Assembly: GCA_030248215.1 (NCBI GenBank)
Contig: JASANG010000065.1
Span: forward strand, 209,684 to 273,683
DNA length: 64,000 bases
Direction: 5' to 3'
Source: Enoplolaimus lenunculus
Taxonomy: Eukaryota > Nematoda > Enoplea > Enoplida > Thoracostomopsidae
Below are positions 38,282 through 48,314 of the stretch, one piece after another. A program made the translations under genes and the position numbers. The notes under the pieces were generated by a model, which saw only the letters and a list, made by a program, of their open reading frames with translations, did no database searches and was not told the origin of the DNA. The number at the start of each line of letters is the position of its first letter. The stretch's first letter is position 1.

Positions 38282-38818
38282 GCCAGCTGAGTTGAGCTTC
38301 ATAGCTTCGATGTATTTTTATTGATGTGAAACAGAAACATTTTATTTTTCGCTTAATTTTTTAGCCATGTGAGCCAAGGTGTATAATTTAGAAAAAATAG
38401 TTTGGCTCAAATACAATACAGTTTTCGTGTTTTGACTTGACTTTTTCAATGTTTACCAGTGGTGTTGTGTACGCGTAGCGCAGATTGGTAGAAGTGAATT
38501 ATATTGCAGCCTCGCTTTTTATCAACAAAAACGGAAGATATCTGCCAAAACGAGACCGCGCCACTGAACTTGTGCGGTGAAATTTCCTCTTTTTGAGTAA
38601 TCACCTATTTTTAATCCAACCGCCTGCCGAGAAAGCGGAATCGGCACGGGCGAATGATAACTTAGTCGGGAGGCATATTTGTGTTGCGGACACAATTAAG
38701 AGAGTTGACGAAAAACGTAGGTCAAAATATATTTCTGTATTCAAATATTTCAGTTTGGGAACACTGTACGGGCCTATTGAAGCGCGAGTCCTGAGGCCGC
38801 GACTTCACATGGCATCCA
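38282..38818. other. Intergenic, no gene recognised
   Basis: No exon or repeat recognised; one plus-strand frame (from 38593) runs into the T2 MITE and is not supported. Confidence 0.3.
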
Positions 38819-39147
38819 TGACTAATATTACTTTTAGGGGCGCAAACAGTAGATTAAACCAATTTCTAAGCCGAAGCATAAGCCTAAGCGTTCCAAAAAT
38901 GTGTTCCTAAGCTTAAACCTAAGCCTAAGTCGAAGCAAAAAATGTAATCTAGAATCTAAACCAACTCTTTCAAAGACAGCAAAAAATGTAATCTAGAATC
39001 TAAACCAACTCTTTCAAAGACAGCAAAAAATGTAATCTAGAATCTAAACCAACTCTTTCAAAGACAGCAAAAAATGTAATCTAGAATCTAAACCAACTCT
39101 TTCAAAAACGAACCAGAGACCTGGACGTCCCTAAAAGTAACATGGGC
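38819..39147. mobile_element. TTAGGC-bearing MITE, family T2, with internal tandem array
   Basis: Left part AATATTACTTTTAGGGGCG with TAAGCCTAAG block, right end CCCTAAAAGTAACATGGGCC. Between them a 44-base unit is repeated four times (38935-39110). Confidence 0.8.
38935..39110. repeat. 44-base unit, four tandem copies inside a T2 MITE
   Basis: Units start GCAAAAAATGTAATCTAGAA at 38935, 38979, 39023 and 39067 and are almost identical. The same sequence is single-copy in other T2 elements. Confidence 0.92.
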
Positions 39148-39827
39148 CAGATCCATTATGATTTGCTTCAAGGCAATGATGGTAGCTGACTCTGTAAAGC
39201 TATCGTAATATTTACTTAACACTCTGTACGGTCTCACTGAAGGTGAAAAAAGCCCTTCTTTCGGATCCAGGTTTCAACAACGAACGTATTTTTAAAAGTA
39301 TTCAACGATCTGATATAACCGCTGACTGCATTAAAGGTTGAATGAGGGCTGGTATTCTCAAATGTGTGTAGCACCTATTACCAGTTGGTGATAGGTCTTG
39401 TAACTTTCGAACCAGGAAAGGTTGAGATTTGAAATTCAGCACATTTATTGCATTTTGATTCACCCTATTTCTGCTCAAATTTTGAGATCTTCAAGTGCAG
39501 CAGTTTGTTAGTTTGAAAACCTATTACTAACTGGTAAGTCGTAATTATGCCCTCCTAGGCTAGCCCAATTCAGAATTGGTATTGTTGAATTCGGAATTTG
39601 GCTAAATTACGACTTGGGCTACGACATATGTACGACGAAAGTTTTCAAGGTAGGTATATATATTAACTGTGTGTTTTTGGCCACTTAAAAATTTTCAGAA
39701 AAGGATAATATCTCCTTGATTTCACCAATGGAATGCGCTCCTGGAAGGCGATATTTTGCTTACAAATTATTAAATTTTTATAGGTTTTGTTTTCAAACTT
39801 GTATCTTTTAGTAAAAGAATAAATAAA
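39148..39827. other. Upstream of the TGF-beta-type ligand gene
   Basis: No exon seen. GGTATTCTCAAATGTGTGTA near 39349 is shared with the region upstream of membrane-protein exon a (about 32890), so a short repeat exists at both places. Promoter elements were not recognised. Confidence 0.35.
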
Positions 39828-39934
39828 ATGACACAAACTGTCAGATGGATGCTGATATATATTTTTGGTATTACATTAAGTGTATGTCGTGGCGACACTG
39901 CAGTATCGACAGAAATTGATAACGTGCTTAGAAA
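39828..39934 (+). CDS. Ligand exon 1 (signal peptide)
   Basis: The ATG at 39828 opens MTQTVRWMLIYIFGITLSVC; the donor GTAATT follows 39934 in phase 2. The hydrophobic core and Cys/Gly before DTAVS fit a cleaved signal. Confidence 0.75.
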
Positions 39935-42900
39935 GTAATTTTTTACTCATACAGTTTTGGTTGATGCAAGAATTTCTGGTACGGAAACGGTATACTTTAA
40001 GTAATTTTTCAAGTCAGGCATGCAAAGGAAGGTTTTCGATGACTTACAAGCCAGGTTGAAAATTTTGTCAGGGGGAGTCAAAATTGTTTTTGAGGGAGGA
40101 TTGAGTTGTCCACGACCCTTGTTAGCTACGGGCCCGGTATTGTGTATTTTATTTATTTTACATTAGCGTTCAACGTTGAATTTTACTACTCTATCCATCT
40201 TGGCCAGGCTTCGGCTAAGGTTTAGGCCTTCACTGAAGCAGAGGCATCTACTTATTTTGATCGATCAGATCCTACGCCTTGGTTTAGATTTACGCTTAGG
40301 CTTCATTCTTTGCAATCTAAACATATTGATTTTTATTTTATGAACCATATGTATATGCATCGTCCATTTCATTACTAATTTTATAGACCAGATCATTCTT
40401 CGAATTCGCCTGCTGATGATTCGAATCAATTTTTGAAACAAACTCTATTAAAAAGTTTAGGGCTTCAACGTGAACCGCGTGTGAATGCATCGATGATTGA
40501 AAAGTTTAATTCACCAACTGGCCAACGACTAATCAGTGAACTGATCAACCATTACGGACCAGACGATCCGGCAAATGGTATGGCGTCGGCGATAAGCGGC
40601 TGGCAAGAAGTCTCGTATCAGTATTCGTTTGTTGATGCTGAATGTAAGTTGAATTGCAACTCGGAAAACGGGTCCTAACCATGAATTCCAGATGGACTCA
40701 ATACCTTTATGGTAAATTTTGGTCGTGAAGCAATTATATCATCCGTATGCAGAACATTACTCAGGAGCAGGGGAGCAGAAGAGGATTTGGCTTTGCCTGG
40801 ATTTTGGGTATCAACCAGAATTTTGACCCAATTATACCTCATTAACCCTTTCTCACCTGAATATTTTCTATTTCCCTTGAGACCTACTTTTATGCTAGGA
40901 TTCGAACTCCGGTGACTGGAGTGGGAGGTGTATACCATCACCACTCAGCTATAGGAGCTTGACGCTCGAGCCCGAGGGGGCTCTCACGTCTTGTGGTGAT
41001 TTAGTACTATGTATACGTGTTGCAATTCTTAAAAACGGTGCTATATATATTATTTAACGTATATACACTGCGCTTAGTTGCCTATAGGCAATTCAATGTG
41101 AGAAGGGGTTAATATTACAGGTAAAATGGTGCAGTATATCAACGATTCGTATCGTTTTATTACGAGGTAAGATTCAGCGTTTGTTGTTGCCGACATGGCG
41201 TGAAATCAAAGCAGGCGTTTCCGAGTTTGCTCCGACTGTGGCAAATCATTGGCCAACAAACACAGAAATGTATACTTTGTTTCAGGTCCGCCTGCGTATC
41301 TGCAATCAACTTTGATTGGACAAAGCGATTACACTGCGTTACTTTTGTTTTCGGTGCGGAGAATATACAATCGTCACAAAAATGATAACATACTGTCTAT
41401 TTCGCTTAAGGTAAGAGCACTTCAGCGACCTGTCGATTGAAATCTATGACCGGTATTGCATTTTGCGCAACAGGTTTGTATTGATTTAATGGAATTTTTG
41501 GTCAAGAAAGCTATTATTGAACGAGTTTGCATAAAAGTAACGTTAAAAGTTTGAACATTTGACACATATATAGAACAGGACGGTAACAGTAGTATAAGCA
41601 TACTCCTAAGCCTAAGACCCAAGCTTAAGCCTCAACGTAAGCGTAAGAATGAGTTCATGCCTAAGCACAAGCCTGAGCCTAAACCACAAAAATATTTGTA
41701 AGCTTAAGGCTACATTATGGCAGCCCCACAGAAAAACGTTCCACCTCTGATCTTTACACGGGCCGGAAATTTTAAGAATGTTAACTATTAAACACTAAAC
41801 CAATTTAGTAAATCAACTTATTTCCAAAGGCTATGGAAACGTACAATTTTTACATCAGCTTAAAAACGCTGCACATTACGATGTTAGCCAGGTACCGTAG
41901 CTTAAAATAGATGTCTTTACAGAGATGATAGTGGGACGATTTGCGGCGTTCCCTCCGCACGGTGCCCAACGAAATTTTTTCCAGCCGTAACACGGGGGTC
42001 CTAGGGGACCCCCCGATAAGACAGTGCCCTATCTGCAAAATTTGCAAAACGTATTTCAGCGATTGTTATTTTGATTTCCGCATTTTTATGCGATTAATCT
42101 GGCTTCTAAACACTAAAAAGTTTCAGAACCGAAACGAATTCATCTTCTAATTTTTCTCTCATATTTGCTTCATTTGAGGCTGCCTGCTTCATAGGTCGGC
42201 CAAATCCTACTCGCCCCATCTCATGGTGCCCGATATTTCTCGACACCCGACTTCCAATTTTGTGTCTTTATACGCACCAATCATCGCACTGTTGATGTTA
42301 ACAGCTTATTTATAATTATTCAAATTGTCAATGTTTTCTACTTATTTCCGCAAAATTTCAAATGTTTTCTAGTTATTTCCACAAAATTTCAAATGTTTTC
42401 TAGTTATTTCCACAAAATTTCAAATGTTTTCTAGTTATTTCCACAAAATTTCAAATGTTTTCTAGTTATTTCCACAAAATTTCAAATGTTTTCTAGTTAT
42501 TTCCACAAAATTTCAAATGTTTCCTTGTTATTTCCACAAAATTTCAAATGTTTTTTAGTTATTTCCACAAAATTTCAAATGTTTTCTTGTTATTTCCACA
42601 AAATTTCAAATGTTTTCTAGTTATTTCCACAAAATTTCAAATGTTTTCTAGTTATTTCCACAAAATTTCAAATGCTTTCTAGTTATTTCCACAAAATTTC
42701 AAATGTTTTCTTGTTATTTCCACAAAATTTCAAATGTTTTCTAGTTATTTCCACAAAATTTCAAATGTTTTCTTGTTATTTCCACAAAATTTCAAATGTT
42801 TTCTAGTTATTTCCACAAAATTTCAAATGTTTTCTAGTTATTTCCACAAAATTTCAAATGTTTTCTAGTTATTTCCACAAAATTTCAAATGTTTTCTTGT

Positions 42901-45900
42901 TATTTCCACAAAATTTCAAATGTTTTCTTGTTATTTCCGCAAAATTTCAAATGTTTTCTAGTTATTTCCACAAAATTTCAAATGTTTTCTTGTTATTTCC
43001 ACAAAATTTCAAATGTTTTCTAGTTATTTCCACAAAATTTCAAATGTTTTCTAGTTATTTCCACAAAATTTCAAATGTTTTCTTGTTATTTCCACAAAAT
43101 TTCAAATGTTTTCTAGTTATTTCCACAAAATTTCAAATGTTTTCTTGTTATTTCCACAAAATTTCAAATGTTTTCTTGTTATGTCCACAAAATTTCAAAT
43201 GTTTTTTAGTTATTTCCACAAAATTTCAAATGTTTTCTAGTTATTTCCACAAAATTTCAAATGTTTTCTTGTTATTTCCACAAAATTTCAAATGTTTTCT
43301 TGTCATTTCCACAAAATTTCAAATCTTTTCTAGTTATTTCCACAAAATTTCAAATGTTTTCTAGTTATTTCCACAAAATTTCAAATGTTTTCTAGTTAGT
43401 TCCACAAAATTTCAAATGTTTTCTAGTTATTTCCGCAAAATTTCAAGTTAAAGTCGTCGTTAACGATTTGTCCAGATTCCGACCGAAATTATACAATAAC
43501 AACACAACAGCATCAGCTCAATCGGAATACGGCAATCATTCGCATTTATCATTTCGTTGGAACCATGTTCGACGTGCAACGTAAAGATGATTTTAAATTT
43601 TAACGATTGGTTAGCACCAGCTGGGTATGAATTTCATTTTGAGCCAGGCACGTCGCCAGTTACGCCTTGCTAGCGAAGGCTAAATATTTTTCAGGAGGGG
43701 CATATAAGGGTTGTTTACGACTTACAAGCAAAGTTTAAAATTTTTAGTTGCCCAAAGTTTTTCTAGGAGGGGTTAAGCTCACCTCGTGGTGCCCTATAGC
43801 TATGGGCCCGTTTCAAGCCAGTATAACCTCATATCGATGTATGTGCCCAGCTGGAGTTGACAGCGAAGAACTGTTCTTGTCGTTTAGGGCACAGCGGCAG
43901 TATATTTTAAAGCCTGTAAAATGCCTATGATTGTCGCCAGTGAAAGCTTCTTTAAACGTTGCAAATCCAAGCGTAAGCTTAACCTTTACGCTTAAACTGA
44001 AATAGGCATGGGCCCAAATCCGCACATTTTAAAGCATATTCTATAAGTCTAAGGCTAAGCCTTAGCCTGACCGTAATGATAAGGTTATACTAAACCTAGA
44101 TTTATGTCATAGCCTGAACCTAAGCAAAAAACTCTGTCCAAAGCTCATGCTTACAAGTGTCCTCCAATCAAGGATCGACCGGATAGTAATTTTTCCGATT
44201 ACCGAACCGGAGTCGGAAAGTAAATTTTGTACCAGAACCGGAGCCGGATATTAACCGGACTTATGGATTTAGGATTAATTGATTCCATGTAAGCGTCCGC
44301 TCTTGACTTGCCCGGAATTGCAGTCGCTACAAAACAACTAGTATTTCGACGTATAAAAACAATTTTATGATGTTTGGAACCACAACCGCAAATATCCGGT
44401 ATCCGTACGGATGTTAGTTTTTGCCGGATATTTAACCAGAATTGGATATCCAGTCGATCCCAGCCCTCAATGTTCGCACGAAAATGTTATGCTTTTCAGT
44501 TTCAAAAAATTTAAAATTTTTAGCAAAATTAAGTCAAAAAGATACTGTACTTGTGCAAGCGTATTTGTCACGTATTCCAACTGCATCGATCGAAATCGAT
44601 CCGGCTGAATTCATTTCAATTGACGATGGGGTGATGTTACTTGTTGAAACATCAGATACGTTCGGGAACCCGATCAAAACTGCTGACGTCATACATCTGC
44701 CAAATTGTGACATCACTCATGACGGTACGTAACCTGTTTTGAGTGCTATAGGCGCCCACTAACGTTTTTCTGTGGGATTGCAATAGAGTAACCTTAAATT
44801 TTTTTGCTTGGCTTGGGCTTAGGCTTAGGAATATGCTCATTCTTACGCTTAGGCTTAGGCTTAGGCTTACGCTTAGCCTTAGGAATATGCTTACTGTTCC
44901 GCCCCTGTTCTTTACATTGGCCAGATTCTTGTAGCATAGCGCATTATTCAATGACTCAAAAGTTAGAATGTCGATCACGAACTGGTAATAGCGGCTGCAC
45001 ACATTTTATAATGGTTGTGCTTACATTTTTAGATCGAACACGCAACGAAATTCGTCGAGTCAAAGTTCCATCATTAATGATGACAGTTGAAGTGCATACA
45101 TCAATACGTGCAAAACGTTCAAGAAACACAGGATCGGAGCATCCTGACGCCAGATCTGAAAGACTTAGCGAAGATCAACCTGCGTTTGATATTGAAGCTT
45201 GGAAAGCGTTGCATTCAAATGTGTTGTCGATGAGGGATACAAATGCGGCAACTAATCCAGGATCGTGCGAACTAACTAAAGTTATAGTCGATTTCAAAAG
45301 TAACCAATAGACTGCGAGTTTGCCGAGTAGGGTATTTGAGCATATTTGATTAAATCTCAAGATGAAATGGAATATATTTAAGTGAGAAATTGTTCAATCT
45401 TCATATACCCTGTAAATTTTAGTGAGTTGATTGTAATTCAGAACGAGTTGAATCGTTCAATCTGAGTTAGGACTATTAGAACTCAGAATTTTTAGTTGAT
45501 GCAATCCGTTCTGAGTTTATTAATCAACTCACCCAGAGTCAACTCTACTCAGAGTGAAAATCAACTCAACTCAGAGAGAACTGATGTTTACTGATATTCA
45601 TTCAGAAATAACCAACTCGATAGCTGAGTTGATTAATCAACTCATTAGAATTTACAGTGTACATTCAGCTTTTACTACGTGAAGCTTAAACTGACTCTAC
45701 TACAACCCCTCCGCAAAGCGATGCGCCCTGTTCTATACATGGACCGATCCTGATTAGGCCATCTTATTAATACGTTGTATCTATGCACCCATAAGCATTA
45801 AGGTTTACTTATAATAAAATTTCATTTTGTAACCTAACTGTACTTTTTTAGAGTTGGGATGGAACTGGATTATACAACCGATTGCTGTTGAAAGCGGAGT

Positions 45901-47824
45901 ATGTGCCGGAAGTTGCCCTCCAAAAAGCCACGAACATACAGTCGGAAATATCAGTGTGGTTAGGCAGTGGCAGATCCAGGGTGATTGAGTGACGTATCAC
46001 TCAAGCTCATAATGCGTGTGTGTTCTAGCCAAATAAGTGAAAAAATTTTCAAGGTTTACACAAATTAAGAAACAGTTTTGCGTCTGGCGTTCAGAACAGT
46101 TTTTCAATTTTCAAATACTCAAAAATTTGCTAAAAATATGCTTTAAAACTGTGAAATTTTGTAGCGCACAAAAAACGTATCTTCACCCATCTTAGAATCA
46201 TGGATCTGCTACTGATGGTGTTAGTATTGTTTGATTATAAGGGTACACCGTAACGCACAATTGTACTAGCGTGTATACAACGATTTTTGATGTCAAAGAT
46301 TTATGGGTGGTTCATGAGCTTAACCAAGGTTCTGGTTCATGAGTTTAAACAGGGTACTGGTTCATGAGCTGAATCAGGGTTCTCGTTCATTAGCTTATTC
46401 AGGGTTCTGGTTCATGAGCTTAATCAGGGTTCTGGTTCATGAGCTTAACCAAGGTTCTGGTTCATGAGTTTAAACAGGGTTCTGGTTCATGAACTTAATC
46501 AGGGTTCCGGTTTATGAGCTTAATCAGGGTTCTGGTTCATGAGCTTAACAAGAGTTTTGGTTCATGAGCTTAACTAGGGTTCTGGTTCATGAATTTATCC
46601 AGAGTTTTGGTTGATGAAGGGTTGTGGCTCATGAGCTTAACCAGGGTTCTGGTTCTTGAGCTTAATCAAAGTTCTGGTTAATGAGTTTAACCAAGGTTCT
46701 GGTTCATGAGGTTAACCAGAGTTCTGGTTCACGAGTTTAACCAGAACTCTGGTTCGTGACCTTAACCAGGGTTCTGGTTCATGAGCTTTACCAGGGTTCT
46801 GGTTCATGAGCTTCACCAGGGTTCTGGTTCATGAGCTTAACCAGAATTCTAGTCTGGGAGGTTGACGTAGTTGATTATATACTCAATTATATATGCTTTT
46901 GTTTTAAGTCTCCATTGGTCACGACATTTAGTTATTAACACAAATAAATTTGTTAAAAGCATGGGCCAATGTTACTTTTAGGGTAGTAACAGTAGATTAA
47001 ATTCCTAAGCCTAAGCCTAAGCCCAACCGTTGCAAAAGCGTATTCCTAAACCTAAGCCTTAGCATTAAGCCTAAGCCTAAGCAAAAAAAATGTACTCTAG
47101 AATGTATGCCTACTCTTTTAGAGACCCAAAAGGAACCGGGACGGCCCTAAAAGTAACATGGGCCAAGTCTGGAGCCTTGCAGTCAATTAATCCACACCCA
47201 GTCAATTAATCCACACCCAGTCAATTAATCCACACCCAGTCAATTAATCCACACACCCAGTCAATTCATCCACACCCAGTCAATTAATCCACACACCCAG
47301 TCAATTAATCCACACACCCAGTCAATTCATCCACACCCAGTCAATTAATCCACATCCAGTCAATTAATCCACACACCCAGTCAATTCATCCACACCCAGT
47401 CAATTAATCCACATCCAGTCAATTAATCCACACACCCAGTCAATTCATCCACACCCAGTCAATTAATCCACATCCAGTCAATTAATCCACACACCCAGTC
47501 AATTCATCCACACCCAGTCAATTTATCCACACCCAGTCAATTCATCCACACCCAGTCAATTAATCCACATCCAGTCAATTAATCCACACACCCAGTCAAT
47601 TCATCCACACCCAGTCAATTAATCCACATCCAGTCAATTAATCCACACACCCAGTCAATTCATCCACACCCAATCAATTAATCCACAAAGGTTCTGTGTT
47701 TTAGGACCGAAACTGTGTCGAGACAACATTTACTGCCGTTCAAATAGTCTATCTCGATGATGACGCGAATGTTGTTCGAACGCGGTTGAAAAATTTTGTC
47801 GTTACTGGCTGTGCGTGCTTGTAG
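39828..47824 (+). CDS. Secreted TGF-beta superfamily ligand (ten exons, 471 residues)
   Basis: Exons 39828-39934, 40387-40643, 40692-40807, 41121-41166, 41286-41410, 43511-43580, 44524-44724, 45033-45299, 45852-45958 and 47705-47824 agree in phase throughout. A signal peptide (1-22, MLIYIFGITLSVC core) is followed by a propeptide with TLLKSLGLQREPRVNAS and later AIIRIYHFV, typical beta-sandwich pieces. The furin-type site RAKR ends at 336, so the mature part has 135 residues. It holds CELTKVIVDFKKLGWNWII, GVCAGSC (cystine-knot CxGxC) and VYLDDDANVV ... VVTGCACL-stop. GWxWI without the extra residue is seen in TGF-beta and GDF8/11-like ligands. Cysteines 386, 414, 418, 436, 468 and 470 remain; NC stands where most family members have CC, so the inter-subunit cysteine is missing. 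C418 to C436 is about 11 residues short, so a small exon may be missed. Exons 3 and 4 are the least certain. Confidence 0.82.
39995..40136. repeat. Repeat of the CTACGGGCCCG family in ligand intron 1
   Basis: GACTTACAAGCCAGGTTGAA, then a G-rich part and TTAGCTACGGGCCCGG. A TTAGGC-like MITE fragment follows at about 40205-40320. Confidence 0.55.
40387..40643 (+). CDS. Ligand exon 2 (N-terminal propeptide)
   Basis: The acceptor TTTTATAG precedes 40387 and the donor GTAAGT follows 40643. Contains LKSLGLQREPRVNAS (sequon at NAS) and LISELINHYGPDD, like the first helix of TGF-beta-type propeptides. Confidence 0.8.
40692..40807 (+). CDS. Ligand exon 3 (tentative)
   Basis: The acceptor AATTCCAG precedes 40692; the donor GTATCA follows 40807. 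The phase fits, and the piece reads GLNTFMVNFGREAIISSV. A shorter version ending at TTTATG|GTAAAT (40711) also keeps phase. Confidence 0.45.
40842..41112. mobile_element. piggyBac-like MITE with tRNA-like interior (copy 3, both ends intact)
   Basis: TTAA-CCCTTTCTCACCTGAAT and TGTGAGAAGGGG-TTAA; 271 bases. A- and B-boxes on the minus strand (complement of GGATTCGAACTCC and CCACTCAGCTA). It lies between ligand exons 3 and 4. Confidence 0.9.
41121..41166 (+). CDS. Ligand exon 4 (tentative micro-exon)
   Basis: 46 bases between TATTACAG and GTAAGA. The acceptor is 8 bases from the TTAA end of the piggyBac-like MITE at 40842-41112. The frame needed for exon 5 gives WCSISTIRIVLLR. Confidence 0.4.
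41286..41410 (+). CDS. Ligand exon 5 (propeptide)
   Basis: The acceptor TTGTTTCAG precedes 41286 and the donor GTAAGA follows 41410. Encodes PPAYLQSTLIGQSDYTALLL then SVRRIYN and NILSISLK, the beta-strand pattern that precedes LRIYR-type strands. Confidence 0.6.
41561..41764. mobile_element. TTAGGC-bearing MITE, family T1
   Basis: ACATATATAGAACAGGACGG to CCTCTGATCTTTACACGGGCC, with CCTAAGCCTAAG blocks. It lies in ligand intron 5. Confidence 0.72.
42329..43446. repeat. 31-base minisatellite, about 36 copies (ligand intron 5)
   Basis: The unit starts ATTTCAAATGTTTTCTAGTT and ends ATTTCCACAAA (31 bases). Units differ mainly at TCTAG versus TCTTG. A long open frame across it (FLVISTKFQMFSSYFHKISN repeating) is a product of the repeat. 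Confidence 0.97.
43511..43580 (+). CDS. Ligand exon 6 (propeptide strand)
   Basis: The acceptor ACAACAG precedes 43511 and the donor GTAAAG follows 43580. Encodes HQLNRNTAIIRIYHFVGTMF; phase 0 to 1 links exons 5 and 7. Confidence 0.65.
43650..43808. repeat. Repeat of the CTACGGGCCCG family in ligand intron 6
   Basis: TTACGCCTTGCTAGCGAAGG, GACTTACAAGCAAAG and TATAGCTATGGGCCCG; mirrored in the right arm at about 62842-63003. Confidence 0.55.
44165..44465. mobile_element. hAT-like relic in ligand intron 6
   Basis: ATCGACCGGATAGTAATTTT, CCGGAGTCGG and GGATATCCAGTCGATCCCAG are inverted ends around a CCGG-rich interior. Confidence 0.5.
44524..44724 (+). CDS. Ligand exon 7 (propeptide)
   Basis: The acceptor ATTTTTAG precedes 44524 and the donor GTACGT follows 44724. 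Encodes KLSQKDTVLVQAYLSRIPTA to HLPNCDITHD, phase 1 at both ends. Confidence 0.8.
44745..44922. mobile_element. TTAGGC-bearing MITE, family T1 (ligand intron 7)
   Basis: AACGTTTTTCTGTGGGATTG to CCCTGTTCTTTACATTGGCC with TTAGGC blocks. The Leu/Gly-rich frame opening here and running into exon 8 is read-through of the MITE and not a separate gene. Confidence 0.75.
45033..45299 (+). CDS. Ligand exon 8 (cleavage site, first knot cysteine)
   Basis: The acceptor ATTTTTAG precedes 45033 and the donor GTAACC follows 45299. Encodes VEVHTSIRAKRSRNTG with the RAKR site, an acidic linker, and SCELTKVIVDFK. Confidence 0.85.
45405..45661. mobile_element. Palindromic MITE, GAGTTGATTAATCAACTC type (ligand intron 8)
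   Basis: Ends CCCTGTAAATTTTAGTGAG and the complement of CTCATTAGAATTTACAGTG flanked by TA; interior blocks of AACTCA/TGAGTT pair with each other. Confidence 0.7.
45852..45958 (+). CDS. Ligand exon 9 (GWNWII, CxGxC)
   Basis: The acceptor TTTTTTAG precedes 45852. Encodes LGWNWIIQPIAVESGVCAGS then CPPKSHEHTVGNISV. The donor GTTAGG starts 6 bases before the hAT-like MITE at 45965-46214. Confidence 0.85.
45965..46214. mobile_element. hAT-like MITE at the 5' splice site of ligand intron 9
   Basis: Ends CAGTGGCAGATCCAGG and the complement of CATGGATCTGCTACTG. Relatives at 18551 and 26061 have 8-base duplications; here the flanks TGGTTAGG and ATGGTGTT are too worn to call. Confidence 0.65.
46306..46855. 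repeat. 25-base minisatellite, about 22 copies (ligand intron 9)
   Basis: The unit GGTTCTGGTTCATGAGCTTA plus ACCAG is repeated with point changes. CTGGTT and AACCAG within a unit pair, so each copy can form a small hairpin. Confidence 0.95.
46964..47164. mobile_element. TTAGGC-bearing MITE, family T2 (ligand intron 9)
   Basis: GGCCAATGTTACTTTTAGGG to CCCTAAAAGTAACATGGGCC, with GCCTAAG blocks around GTTGCAAAAGCG. Confidence 0.8.
47180..47688. repeat. 20-base minisatellite, about 26 copies (ligand intron 9)
   Basis: The unit CAGTCAATTAATCCACACCC occurs with ATTAAT/ATTCAT and CACACC/CATCC variants, which alternate as a higher-order repeat. It ends about 15 bases before the exon 10 acceptor. 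Confidence 0.97.
47705..47824 (+). CDS. Ligand exon 10 (C-terminal cystine-knot end)
   Basis: The acceptor GTGTTTTAG precedes 47705. Encodes DRNCVETTFTAVQIVYLDDD to NFVVTGCACL-stop, the classic last two strands and CxC. The acceptor is only about 15 bases beyond the 20-base minisatellite. Confidence 0.88.
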   Translation, partial: DRNCVETTFTAVQIVYLDDDANVVRTRLKNFVVTGCACL

Positions 47825-48008
47825 AATGTTCGACAAGCTCAACTGAACAAGCGAATTTTTCCACATTTAAAATGCCAATTAAATGCTGCTGTATATACCT
47901 TTAAATATAATGTGATTGCCCGAGCTTGTTTTAATTTATTAGAGTCATTGCTAAAATACCGCTAAACATCAACGATTCAAAGGTTTTAAAACCAATATTT
48001 GTTTCATA
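47825..48008. other. Ligand 3' flank
   Basis: AT-rich 3' flank with the ATTAAA at 47878; no other feature. Confidence 0.4.
47878..47883 (+). promoter_or_regulatory. Possible polyadenylation signal of the ligand gene
   Basis: ATTAAA 54 bases after the stop codon. Common by chance. Confidence 0.35.
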
Positions 48009-48219
48009 GGCCATTCTTAATCCTGTCACTGTTACTTTAAGGGGCATAGCATTAGATTAAGCGTATTCCTAAACCTAAGCATAAGCCTAAGCGTTGCAAA
48101 AATGTTTTCCTAAGCCTAAGCCTAATCCTAAGCCTAAGCAAAAAATGTATTATAGAATCCAATCCTACACTTTTATAGACCCACCGGAAACCTGGACGCG
48201 CCTTAAAGTAACATGGGCC
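48009..48219. mobile_element. TTAGGC-bearing MITE, family T2
   Basis: GGCCATTCTTAATCC then TGTTACTTTAAGGGGCATAG, and CCTTAAAGTAACATGGGCC at the right end. Confidence 0.7.
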
Positions 48220-48314
48220 CTTAATCCTAAAGCCTTCGCTTCAGCATAACAATATAGCTTAAACCATAACCGTAGGCAATAATCCTTTCAACATGCATCG
48301 TTGACAAGTATATT

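Noticed and set aside
42858-43364. Long open frame of repeating Phe/Ser/Lys-rich units (and similar ones at 63256-63803)
   Set aside because: The 31-base unit happens to lack stops in some frames; the product follows the minisatellite exactly and has no start or splice context.
42329-43446. CRISPR-like array (31-base repeats)
   Set aside because: Units are contiguous without unique spacers; a plain minisatellite in animal DNA.
44804-45032. Leu/Gly-rich N-terminal part of an open frame running into ligand exon 8
   Set aside because: It is read-through of TTAGGC units in a T1 MITE; the acceptor at 45033 and phase agreement with exon 7 show where the real exon starts.
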